Made by a program: the position numbers and the translations under genes. Positions 1-10,620 of a DNA stretch of 64,000 nucleotides are shown here, piece after piece; position 1 is the stretch's first letter, and every line of letters begins with the position of its first letter. The notes beneath the pieces were generated by a model. It did not search any database. It saw nothing but the letters and a program-made list of their open reading frames with translations, and was not told the DNA's origin. Location: positions 372,001 through 436,000 of the forward strand of contig JAFEMH010001354.1 of NCBI GenBank assembly GCA_022495995.1, given 5' to 3'. Source of the DNA: Adenophora triphylla var. japonica. Its lineage: Eukaryota > Streptophyta > Magnoliopsida > Asterales > Campanulaceae.

Positions 1-407
1 TCTTGAATATTAACCGTCTCTTTATTTAATTTTTGTAGGTACGTAAACCCGCTGCGACGGCCTCCTAATAGAAAGAGGAAGGCCGAGGAGGCAATGGTGT
101 AAGGTTGAAAAACGGTCCAAAGAAGAACGACAAGAATGTCGTGATTCTGAGCCTGGATGTGGTTGAGGAGAGTGATAGTAGTAGAGTAGTTATTCTAGTG
201 AGGATTCATCTTCACGTACTCTGTCCCGAGGTGCATCTCGTGCAGGAGGAGGCACATTTATCTAGGCGAGGAGGAGGAGGAGGAGGAGGCGGAGGTGGAG
301 GCGGAGGAGGAGGAGGCGAGGAGAGCTGTATCTGCGAGGCCTCGCAAGAGGCGGGAGGCACTGGGCGTAAAGGGGAAAGGGGCCAAGGATGACGAGTGGC
401 GGTGAAG

Positions 408-2335
408 AGTAACCCCCGGTGGCGGCCCGGAGGAGGTTCGGTTGTTCAGTACGGGTTTGGTCATCATCGAGCCCGTAAGATATGGGAGAACGCCACTTGT
501 GAGCCGGTGTTCAAGCGCCAAACAAGGCAGCGAGATTTTAGATAAGTAAGTATATGATTTTTTTATTAAATAGCCATTTGCAAAACATTATCAAGATTCG
601 GATGACATTTCGTATGTAAATACTGAAATGTTGGTGACATTTCGTATTTGTTCATACGAATGGTCACCAACATTTCGGGTATTGGCATACGAAAATGTAA
701 CCGATTTCGTTTACATTTCGTATGGTAATACCGAAATGTTGGTGACCATTCGTATGAACAAATACGAAATGTCACCAACATTTCGGGTATTTACATACGA
801 AATGTCATCTCGAATCTTGAAACAGAGGGAGTATTAATTATAATTTTTTGTTTGGAATCAACAGGTTCTCCCACGCTTCTTTACCTGGGAGGATGATAGA
901 GCTTGGTGGGCTCGTGTTGAGGGTACCGGCCTCCATTTTCTACATGATGCTACCATTCGCCGACCTAGCATGGCGCTCCTAACGGCGTTTGTGGAACGGT
1001 GGTCTCCCGAGACTAATACCTTCCACATGCCGTGGGGTGAGATGACGATCACTATGCATGACGTCACTCATATCCTAGGTATATTCTTGTTTGTTGTCTA
1101 TTTTTATAAATTACATAAATTTTATCAATTTTATTAATTATTTCATTTTCAATTTGTAGGCATCACTGCTCAGTGGCCCCGTTGGGAAGGCGGTTCCGTG
1201 AGCCCGACGTAGCCGCTATCGTGGCACGCCTTGAGACATGTCGGAAGGGGACGACCTACTCTTTAGATGGCCTCCGCCGTTCCTTTGAGTCCCCTTCCGA
1301 CATGATCGACGATGAGCGCGCCGCTACGTACATCATGTTCCTCCCGGGCTCCACGCCGTTCGTGGACAAGACTCAGATAAGATGCCCTCTCGACTACCTT
1401 TCATTGTGCGTGGATATTGACAGAGCGGGGCTCTATCCCTGGGGACAGCTGGGTTGGCATATCTATACCGGAGTTGGGAAGGCATCTAGATACGGATGCA
1501 AGCAGATTGGCGGTTGTTTGAGTCTTTTGGAGGTAATATTTAACAATCATTTAATAATTACAACATGCATTTATGGTTATAACATTGTTAACTTATTTAT
1601 TTCATACATTTGCGGTGCCCTGGATATACGAGCACTTTCCGGTTTTCCTGAGAGAGATTGACCCGTTATGGACGGAGGGCCAGGAGGGCTCGTAGATGGG
1701 TACGTGCGATCGATACGGGGTAGGGATATGCCCCATCTATTGAAGTTTCGGCATACCCCGGACACGATGACGGTTGATAGGGTGAGTTAGTTATATTTAA
1801 AGTTTTACAAATTATTATTTACGTTGACGGTGTCTAACAAATTCATTTTTAGGTTTGTTGGACTCCCTACGGCACCACCCTGCAGGCGCTTTTACCGGTC
1901 TCATACTTTCGTGGGGTTATACGCTTCCAGGATATCACGGAGGCGTATTTGCTCGACCGTGTTACACGCCGGTTGGGATCCGCAGAAAATCCCCGTGAGA
2001 CCCCATATCTTGCTCCCCCCAAAATTGTTCATTGATAGCAGGTCAAAAGGGGTACAAGAAGTCCTATGGAGGGCGTGATGATGTATGGGAGGATTGGTTA
2101 GAGGACGGCTTGGGGGGTGTCGATCCACTGCGTAGATGGGGCCCGTCCGTGAGCACATCTCGATCTGTTATTTCCACGTATATGCGGTGGTTCTGGCTAG
2201 GACTCATGTTTGGATTACTAATCCGAATCATGATGCCCTAGTTAACGTTCCACCACCGCCTAGGGTTGTAGAGGCACGAGGCATACTAGTTTCACCGCTC
2301 ACGGATGACAGCTTTATCTCGCGGTATCAAAGATA
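408..2335 (+). pseudogene. Plant mobile domain (PMD, MAIN-like) gene relic
   Basis: A decayed, intron-containing gene of the plant mobile domain family (aminotransferase-like PMD, the MAIN/MAIL1 and transposon-borne group). Recognisable blocks in order: 411-540 reads PGGGSVVQYGFGHHRARKIW, like the usual start of these proteins. 865-1079, after an acceptor at about 864, reads WEDDRAWWARVEGTGLHF and ends MTITMHDVTHILG at a GT donor. 1160-1531 contains LDYLSLCVDIDRAGLYPWGQ. 1607-1785 has WIYEHFPVFLREIDPLW. 1853-2330 has YFRGVIRFQDITEAYLLDRV and a tail similar to the HVRITNPNHD region. The reading frame is lost near 1200 and stops occur near 1697 and later, so no full protein can be made. The first spacer holds a ~210-bp perfect-looking hairpin. 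PMD genes are known both as host silencing factors and as passengers of gypsy and Mutator elements; the MULE transposase next door favours the transposon-borne kind. The true 5' end may lie before the window. Confidence 0.72.
600..809. repeat. Near-perfect ~210-bp palindrome inside PMD intron
   Basis: The left arm starts GATGACATTTCGTATG at 600 and the right arm ends CATACGAAATGTCATC at 809. The arms stay complementary almost to the centre near 703, with short imperfect patches close to the middle. Each arm is itself built of smaller inverted units (ACATTTCGTAT, CATACGAATGGTCACC). The RNA would fold into a hairpin of about 100 bp. It sits between two PMD-like exons, so it could be a small fold-back MITE or part of the larger element. 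Confidence 0.9.
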
Positions 2336-2524
2336 AGATTAGACGGGCCATTGAGCCGATCGGAGACGCTTCATGATTATGTTCCTTTTGGTTGTTTATG
2401 TTGGTTTGTAAATTTTGGATACAAGGTTTGTTTTGGAATATGTTTGAGAATATGTAAATTTTGGATACAATGTTTGTTTTTGGAATATGTTTGAGATATG
2501 TAAATTTTGGATACAATGTTTGTT

Positions 2525-3033
2525 TATGGAATATGTTTGGAATATGTTTGGGATATGTTCATTTTGGTTGTTTATGTTTTGGAATATGTTTGGGATATGT
2601 TCATTTTGGTTTGTAAATATTGTTGGTATTTGTTTCGGTTTGTGTTTCAGGTTTGTTGCTCTCGAATGACATTTCGTCCGCTATACACGAAATGATTTTA
2701 CTCATCTCGTATATATACACACGACATGTTTTCTTTTATCTTGTATAAACACACACGAGATACATTACTGGGTAGTTAGTGTATTTCGTGTAATTTTCAT
2801 ACGACAAAAATGAAATAAGTCGTGTATATATATACGAGTTATATATGACATATCGTGTATAAGCACACGATATGGTAGTCTGAGAGCAACATCTCCCGAA
2901 ACACAAACTGAAACAAATACCAACAATATTTACAAACCAAAATGAACATATCCCAAACATATTACAAAACATAAACAACCAAAATGAACATATCCCAAAC
3001 ATATTCCAAACATATTCCAAAACTTCATACAAA
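2525..3033. repeat. Inverted repeat with ~140-bp arms between convergent TE genes
   Basis: The left arm (about 2525-2675) and right arm (about 2870-3033) are near-identical in inverse orientation; both carry the series GGGATATGTTCATTTTGG, GTAAATATTGTTGGTATTTG and GTTGCTCTC. The left arm is preceded by degenerate tandem copies of TTTTGGATACAATGTTTG (2410-2525). The loop (2676-2870) is packed with short inverted CGTGTAT/ATACACG units. It lies exactly between the 3' end of the PMD relic (plus) and the 3' end of the MULE transposase relic (minus), so both transcripts would run into it. Confidence 0.85.
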
Positions 3034-3061
3034 AAATAATCAATACGCTATACACATAAAC

Positions 3062-5935
3062 TATGGCCTATTTTCTGCAATTCGTGCTTCGTTCGCCATA
3101 ATTGAGAGTCGGTTGAATGTTTCTATCCGAGTTACGTATGGCATGATCGTGTTACTTGCGCTTGGATCACGTTGCTCCCCAATATAGTGCTACTGATGGT
3201 ATCGGGTAATCACTATCCGACATGTGCAATGCAAAGTAATAAAATAGTCAAATATAACAAATTTAGAAAATATAGTTAAATGTAACAAATTTAAATAAGA
3301 TAGTTAAATATAACGAATTAAAGTATCATACCAATATAAAATGGTTTCCCACATGTCCCAACACAAGTGTGTCTGTGGGTGGTCCTGTTCCTTGTGGTAC
3401 AGTCACTGGTAGGCATGTGAAGCCAGCGGTTTGCGAGTACGAGACAAACACCACATTATACACCGTGGCTATGATGTGCCCTATCTCTGGGAGTATCAAC
3501 CAATAATATTCCGTACAAGGGGAGGCATAGTGAGTAATGCGACTATAGAGCTCGTCCATATCTCGCCAAGGTATAACTCTCTCATAAAGCTCGCGGCGAT
3601 GAAGCGACTCCTTGGCACAATCTGAGCGCACTCTTTGCCACATCTCCTGCATTAAGGTATATTTGTTGCTGCTCTCTTGCTCTATATCCACAATTTCCAT
3701 CACCCATCACATACGTGAAGCCATCAATAAATGGGACAATGAGAGGGTAAGCAACATCCTATGGACGAAGTATGTATATCATTGACTTGTCCATTTCCAC
3801 GACCAGCCGCCCGTCCGTCCCGTCCCGTCCCCGACCTCGACCTCGACCTCGACCTCTCCCACGACTGAAGCGGCTAGTGGTGGAAGAGATGTAGGAGTGG
3901 TAGGGCTAGATGGTGTAGTGTTTGAAGCTGATCTCGACATCAAACCTGATTGGGTTGATGCAATAAATGAAGATCTAGACCTGCCGCTAGTGGAGGGTGG
4001 TGTAGTGGGGACTCCAAAATGTCTGTCGGTACGCTCCCAATCCGACGAGTACTCTACAACCGGTGGTCAGGGGTTTATTTGCCTTTGAAATATGATCCGG
4101 CTCAGAAGCATCTCCGGTTTGTGGATGTAACCCTTCATTTATCGTTTGAAATAACCTTCTCTTTACAGTCCAGGTGCGTTACGCGGTTCATTCAACACAA
4201 CTTCAAAATCGGGTCCGAGTGGGACGGTATTCTACTTCAATGTCCAACTTCTTCCAAAAATCATGAATCGAGGACAACTCAATCCGGCCCCCGAGTTTTG
4301 TATGCATGCAATCTCGTGACTACATGGAAGTCCATGTGTTCGCCTCGAGTAACACCAGCGGCTGAAGGATCCATGACATTATCCCCACAACGACTCAGCT
4401 CTTCTTTGATGATGTCCAAAAGCTGTCTTTGACACTCGACCCAATATGTCTTGATACGGATCACATGTCTTCATATCATTTTGGAATTCTACTCTTTGAT
4501 TGCTCCATAGTAGCTTTGATTGTTGTTATTTGGATTTCCATAATCTCATGAGCCTTTTTGAATAATGTGTCAAAAGTAGAAGAAGCACTCCCAAAGGCCT
4601 TCTTGACTTTGTTATGCTCACTCTCACTTGTTCGTGGTGTGGGTTCCGAAGTGCGATGGCGATCTGTGTGCATCGACAAAATATTCGTAGAGTATGGAGC
4701 AATCCAAGTCTCGCGGAGGTAGGTCAATAAATCGGGATAAGATCTGAAATGATCGCAAAACGATTGCCAACGGGTGTCCCACTCTTCGCGAGTAGCGGCG
4801 ATGTGCTTTATTAAATCTCCTCATGAATGATAGTGCAAACTTCATTTGCTTTACCGAGTTTTAGCGAACTTGGCCTTCTGCTTTTTAACATTGACTTGAT
4901 ATGCCTTCGACACAAATGGTGTGCGGTCTCGGGAAATACCATTTGGACAACATTAATGAAAGCGAGTCACGATCGAGTTAAGAAAAGCAGTTGGCATGTG
5001 GGGAGTATGAAAAAGACTTTGCAAATTCTTGAGTGCCCACGTGTAATTCTCGGTCTTCTCATTTTGGAGGAACGCATATGCAATTGTGAAATTCTTCCCC
5101 GTTGAAGTAAATCCTATAATCTCAAGTAATGCCATTCCATAGCGAGTTGGTGTTGTAAGTGCGGTCACCTTGTATCATTTAAAGAGAAATAAAGTTAGAA
5201 ATGTGTCAAAAGTAGAGGAAAACGAGTCAAAAAACAGATTAAAAAAATCAAAAATTTACCTTGTACTACATATGGAAAACGAGTTAAGCATATCCGATGC
5301 TCGTGGGTGAGAGAAGAATATATCACCGATCATGTCACTCTCGTTAGCTTTCCTCATGAAGACGGTATATTGCTTATCCTCGAGTGCTTTTATGAGCTGT
5401 TGAAGCGAGGATCTCCCTTGTCGTTCTTGTGACTTGCATTTTGTGAGGGCATTGTGGACGTGTTTCGGAGTACTCACGTTCTTCTCATCCTTCCTCTTTA
5501 ACATTGTTAGAATGTTATTTGGACGCCTTAGAAGGCCGACTTGCGCTACACACCTCCTCATATTGAGAACTAGTCAATTTACCCAACGGATGACCTTCGG
5601 GATACGTTGGAAAGTCGTGATTATGAGAACCATGCTTCACAACGTAACCCCATACCCCATCACCCCTATCTTTGGCCCGGATTTCAAAATTGCACCCAAT
5701 CTTCTTCGTGCTAGTCAACCTCACATCTTTAGTTTTTCCGGACCTGTACTTGCCACCAAAATGGCATACAATCTTCACGTAGCCTAGGATCTTGCCACTT
5801 GTCTTCCTCGAATCTCCTATAGAAAGGGTTATATTTTGACGGGCCGCGATATCCCGTACGTGTTTAACAAGATCATCCCTATTTGAAAATAATAGGGATG
5901 TATCGAATTGATCACTGACATCCGGTCCCTACAAC
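3062..5935 (-). pseudogene. Mutator-like (MULE) transposase with OTU-like C-terminal part, broken
   Basis: A relic of a MULE transposase read leftward. The N-terminal block (5935-5515) is a FAR1/WRKY-GCM1-type zinc-binding region: VCHFGGKY, then IGCNFEI, then HGSHNHD, followed by YPEGHPLGKLT. Next (5561-5256) comes the usual linker with SSLQQLIKALEDKQYTVFMR. The DDE core (5168-4870) has YGMALLEIIGFTSTGKNF and AYAFLQNEKTENYTWALKNL. The expected D of the second motif (VTDR type) is lost in a small deletion near 4960, and a frame change falls beside the first. 4845-4476 and 4464-4200 hold the C-terminal region including LTYLRETWIAPYSTNI. Further on, 3900-3790 is an RG-rich stretch, and 3703-3326 reads like the OTU-like tail seen in some plant MULEs (ending GHVGNHFILV, a plausible catalytic His). 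A last block ends at a stop near 3062. Frameshifts between blocks make it non-functional. It converges on the PMD relic. Confidence 0.75.
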
Positions 5936-5964
5936 ATCAATTAGAAAATTGCAGAATAAGCAAC

Positions 5965-6145
5965 AGGCTGTATGACATTTCGTGTAGCATTATACGAGAT
6001 GTTCCTGGAACATCTCGTGTAAATTTACCCGACTAAAACCCATTTATATCGTGTTATAAAATACGAGGTAATACACCATAACTCGTGTATAAAAACACGA
6101 CAAATAGCATAAAACTCGTATAATATAACACGAAATAGAGTAATA
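5965..6145. repeat. Cluster of short CGTGTA/TACACG palindromes
   Basis: Just upstream of the MULE transposase N-terminus lie repeated imperfect inverted units such as TTTCGTGTAGCATTATACGA, CTCGTGTAAATTTACCCGAC and CTCGTGTATAAAAACACGAC. The same kind of cluster recurs at 2667-2880, 6535-6725 and 9935-10110. No protein-coding potential is visible. Confidence 0.7.
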
Positions 6146-6534
6146 TCAGAATTTAAAAATCCAATCTTGAAAAACAATTTCGTTTCAAGATTGGATTTTT
6201 ATTGCGATTTTGATCAAAACACCAAATATAACTTTAAAAACTTACTTCATTCTTTGCTTGGATTTTGATTTTGATGTGGAGAATTTGGTGGCAAACCTTC
6301 TTCTTCAAAAATAAATTCAACAAGCTCAAGATCAATATGATCATAAAAACTTGGAGAATGTTGTGGAGAATCCATACTATGGTGTTAGATGATATGAGAA
6401 TTAATGAAAATAATGGGTATAAATTTATGGGTGTTCTTGGACAATGGTGTCACCAGTGCGTGGGTGTACGTACGGCGGACGGTGTTTTTTCTGTTGGGGG
6501 CCGTTGTACGCGTGAATATCGTATTTTATGTAGG

Positions 6535-6725
6535 GCTTCGGGGTGTATCTCGTGTGTATATAGAGATACATAATTTTTACGTATACGTGTATACAAACAA
6601 GATATAGTATTTTTTTAAGTAATTATATCGTATGAACAATACACGAGATACACCTTGATTACTTTCGTGTATTATTCATACGAAATATCACGAGATCAAT
6701 ATCGTGTATTTAGGCACGACACACC
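6535..6725. repeat. Second cluster of CGTGTA/TACACG palindromes, left edge of satellite
   Basis: Contains TCTCGTGTGTATATAGAGAT, TACGTGTATACAAACAAGAT, TATCGTATGAACAATACACG and TTTCGTGTATTATTCATACG in a row. It borders the satellite array that starts at 6745. The matching cluster on the other side of the array is at 9935-10110. Confidence 0.7.
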
Positions 6726-6744
6726 ATATAATAAAATAAAAAAT

Positions 6745-9700
6745 GGTATACGGCTACCTCGTTTATTTTTTTTTTTTAATTTTTTTCTACATTCTAGATG
6801 ACATTTAAAGTGTTTTTCATCTACATCACTTTCCTCAAAATCCAAATGGAGATTGAGTTACAAATATTTGCCATTATTTAGGGTTTTTAGGGTTTTACGT
6901 GTCCCGATCTTGCCAAAAATGGTATACGGCTACCTCGTTTATTTTTTTAATTTTTTCTACATTCTAGATGACATTTAAAGTGTTTTTAATCTACATCACT
7001 TTCCTCAAAATCCAAATGGAGATTGAGTTACAAATATTTGCCATTATTTAGGGTTTTTAGGGTTTTACGTGTCCCGATCTTGCCAAAAATGGTATACGGC
7101 TACCTCGTTTATTTTTTTAATTTTTTCTACATTCTAGATGACATTTAAAGTGTTTTTCATCTACATAACTTTCCTCAAAATCCAAATGGAGATTGAGTTA
7201 CAAATATTTGCCATTATTTAGGGTTTTGGGGTTTTACGTGTCCCGATCTTGCCAAAAATGGTATACGGCTACCTCGTTTATTTTTTTTTAATTTTTTTCT
7301 ACATTCTAGATGACATTTAAAGTGTTTTTCATCTACATCACTTTCCTCAAAATCCAAATGGAGATTGAATTACAAATATTTGCCATTATTTAGGGTTTTT
7401 AGGGTTTTACGTGTCCCGATCTTGCCAAAAATGGTATACGGCTACCTCGTTTATTTTTTAATTTTTTCTACATTCTAGATGACATTTAAAGTGTTTTTCA
7501 TCTACATCACTTTCCTCAAAATCCAAATGGAGATTGAGTTACAAATATTTGCCATTATTTAGGGTTTTTAGGGTTTACGTGTCCCGATCTTGCCTAAAAT
7601 GGTATACGGCTACCTCGTTTATTTTTTTTTAATTTTTTTCTACATTCTAGATGACATTTAAAGTGTTTTTCATCTACATCACTTTCCTCAAAATCCAAAT
7701 GGAGATTGAGTTACAAATACTTGCCATTATTTAGTGGTTTTTAGGGTTTTACGTGTCCCGATCTTGCCAAAATGGTATACGGCTACCTCGTTTATTTTTT
7801 TAATTTTTTCTACATTCTAGATGACATTTAAAGTGTTTTTCATCTACATCACTTTCCTCAAAATCCAAATGGAGATTGAGTTACAAATCTTTGCCATTAT
7901 TTATGATTTTAGGGTTTTACGTGTCCCGATCTTGTCAAAAATGGTATACGGCTACCTCGTTTATTTTTTTTTTTAATTTTTTTCTACATTCTAGATGACA
8001 TTTAAAGTGTTTTTCATCTACATCACTTTCCTCAAAATCCAAATGGAGATTGAGTTACAAATATTTGCCATTATTTAGGGTTTTTAGGGTTTTACGTGTC
8101 CCGATCTTGCCAAAAATGGTATACGGCTACCTCGTTTATTTTTTTTTAATTTTTTTCTACATTCTAGATGACATTTAAAGTGTTTTTCATCTACATCACT
8201 TTCCTCAAAATCCAAATGGAGATTGAATTACAAATATTTGCCATTATTTAGGGTTTTTAGGGTTTTACGTGTCCCGATCTTGCCAAAAATGGTATACGGC
8301 TACCTCGTTTATTTTTTTAATTTTTTCTACATTCTAGATGACATTTAAAGTGTTTTTCATCTACATCACTTTCCTCAAAATCCAAATGGAGATTGAGTTA
8401 CAAATATTTGCCATTATTTAGGGTTTTAGGGTTTTACGTGTCCCGATCTTGCCAAAAATGGTATACGGCTACCTCGTTTATTTTTTTTTTTAATTTTTTT
8501 CTAAATTCTAGATGACATTTAAAGTGTTTTTCATCTACATCACTTTCCTCAAAATCCAAATGGAGATTGAGTTACAAATATTTGCCATTATTTAGGGTTT
8601 TTAGGGTTTTACGTGTCCCGATCTTGCCAAAAATGGTATACGGCTACCTCGTTTATTTTTTTAATTTTTCTACATTCTAGATGACATTTAAAGTGTTTTT
8701 CATCTACATCACTTTCCTCAAAATCCAAATGGAGATTGAGTTACAAATATTTGCCATTATTTAGGGTTTTTAGGGTTTTACGTGTCCCGATCTTGCCAAA
8801 AATGGTATACGGCTACCTCGTTTATTTTTTTTTAATTTTTTTCTAAATTCTAGATGACATTTAAAGTGTTTTTCATCTACATCACTTTCCTCAAAATCCA
8901 AATGGAGATTGAGTTACAAATATTTGCCATTATTTAGGGTTTTTAGGGTTTTACGTGTCCCGATCTTGCCAAAAATGGTATACGGCTACCTCGTTTATTT
9001 TTTTTTTAATTTTTTCTACATTCTAGATGACATTTAAAGTGTTTTCATCTACATCACTTTCCTCAAAATCCAAATGGAGATTGAGTTACAAATATTTGCC
9101 ATTATTTAGGGTTTTTAGGGTTTTACGTGTCCCGATCTTGCCAAAAAATGGTATACGGCTACCTCGTTTATTTTTTTAATTTTTTTCTACATTCTAGATG
9201 ACATTTAAAGTGTTTTTAATCTACATCACTTTCCTCAAAATCCAAATGGAGATTGAGTTACAAATATTTGCCATTATTTAGGGTTTTTAGGGTTTTACGT
9301 GTCCCGATCTTGCCAAAAATGGTATACGGCTACCTCGTTTATTTTTTTTTATTTTTTTCTACATTCTAGATGAAATTTAAAATGTTTTTCATCTACATCA
9401 CTTTCCTCAAAATCCAAATGGAGATTGAATTACAAATATTTGCCATTATTTAGGGTTTTTAGGGTTTTACGTGTCCCGATCTTGCCAAAAATGGTATACG
9501 GCTACCTCGTTTATTTTTTTTTAATTTTTTTCTACATTCTAGATGACATTTAAAGTGTTTTTCATCTACATCACTTTCCTCAAAATCCAAATGGAGATTG
9601 AGTTACAAATATTTGCCATTATTTAGGGTTTTTAGGGTTTTACGTGTCCCGATCTTGCCAAAAATGGTATACGGCTACCTCGTTTATTTTTTTTTAATTT

Positions 9701-9750
9701 TTTTCTACATTCTAAATGACATTTAAAGTGTTTTTCATCTACATGAGTTT
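6745..9750. repeat. Satellite array, 17 full plus one partial ~171-bp monomers
   Basis: The phrase GGTATACGGCTACCTCGTTT begins each monomer, at 6745, 6921, 7091, 7260, 7433, 7601, 7774, 7943, 8118, 8291, 8460, 8635, 8804, 8977, 9150, 9321, 9493 and 9665, giving a period of 168-176 bp. Each monomer has a T tract of variable length, ATTCTAGATGACATTTAAAG, CTTTCCTCAAAATCC, and then TTTAGGGTTTTTAGGG, a telomere-like (telo-box) pair. Monomers are nearly identical; the length differences are mostly in the T tracts. The last copy breaks off near 9750. It encodes nothing. Confidence 0.97.
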
Positions 9751-9934
9751 CCTCCAAATAAATAAAGTGGTATCACTTAAATGTGATAGGTTATATGATA
9801 TTGTATGATCCAATATGACGTTTGTTCCTTATCATGTATAAGTGTATAAATTTTGCTCAATTAACAACACAATTCAATAATATAACATAGAATATGCGTA
9901 TCATTAACATCGTGTCGCAAATCATCGAAGAACA

Positions 9935-10112
9935 CCTTCATTATGATATGTCGTATGGATATACACGATTTTAGTACATGATATCGTGTTGTTGTGTACG
10001 AAATTAATGACAGATTAAATTTAAATTTCGTATAATTTCATACGACCTATTATTTAACCCAATTAGTTTATGTCGTGTAAAAGTACACGACATGAAGGCT
10101 TCTTGTCGTCCT
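9935..10112. repeat. Third CGTGTA/TACACG palindrome cluster, right of satellite
   Basis: Contains ATATGTCGTATGGATATACA, GATATCGTGTTGTTGTGTAC, TTTCGTATAATTTCATACGA and TGTCGTGTAAAAGTACACGA. It mirrors the clusters left of the satellite and beside the MULE relic, so 2660-10112 may belong to one element or element family. No terminal inverted repeat pair with a target duplication could be fixed. Confidence 0.65.
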
Positions 10113-10372
10113 TTCGAGCACGACAGACGAAGGGTAGTTTGGGGATTATTGGTGCCTTGTATGTAAGGTGCCTTGTATATAGAATTCTCCCTAATTAACA
10201 AGCCTCCAAAAATATTTGCAAAAATGACCAAGATTGGTTGCTACCGGCAGGAGCGGGTAGGGTAAACTCGCTATTCCTATTAGGTTTACACTTTTATTCT
10301 CTCTATCATTTTTGCAAAGTGGTAATTACCAAATCATCCTTGATTCTAATGAAATCTACCACCTAGAACACA
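10113..10372. other. No gene recognised
   Basis: About 260 bases between the last MULE-associated motif cluster and the hAT-like element. No coding pattern, repeat or known motif was recognised here. Confidence 0.6.
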
Positions 10373-10620
10373 CATTTTGGTAGGGTTGTAAACGAGCCGA
10401 GCCGAGTCGAGCTTTGAAGTTTTGAGCTCGAGTTCGAGCTTTTCTCGAGCTCGAGCCCGAGCTCAGTATGACTATTCGAACTCGAATTGAATCGAGTTTC
10501 GAGCTTTTCGCGAACGGCTCGCGAGTTTTTAGCGAGCTGCTCGAACTCGAGTATTAACGAGTCGAGCTCAAGCTTGGGCTTTAAAAAAAAAAACTGAAAT
10601 CAAACAGCTTTATCGAGCAC

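Noticed and set aside
105..392. Open frame with a long poly-Gly run
   Set aside because: It comes from a GGA/GGC repeat; no conserved residues, and the PMD-like frame nearby is different.
566..837. Two open frames on opposite strands with the same first residues
   Set aside because: They are a product of the palindrome at 600-809, not genes.
6745..9750. CRISPR-like regular repeats
   Set aside because: The whole unit repeats with no unique spacers, and the context is a plant genome; it is a satellite.
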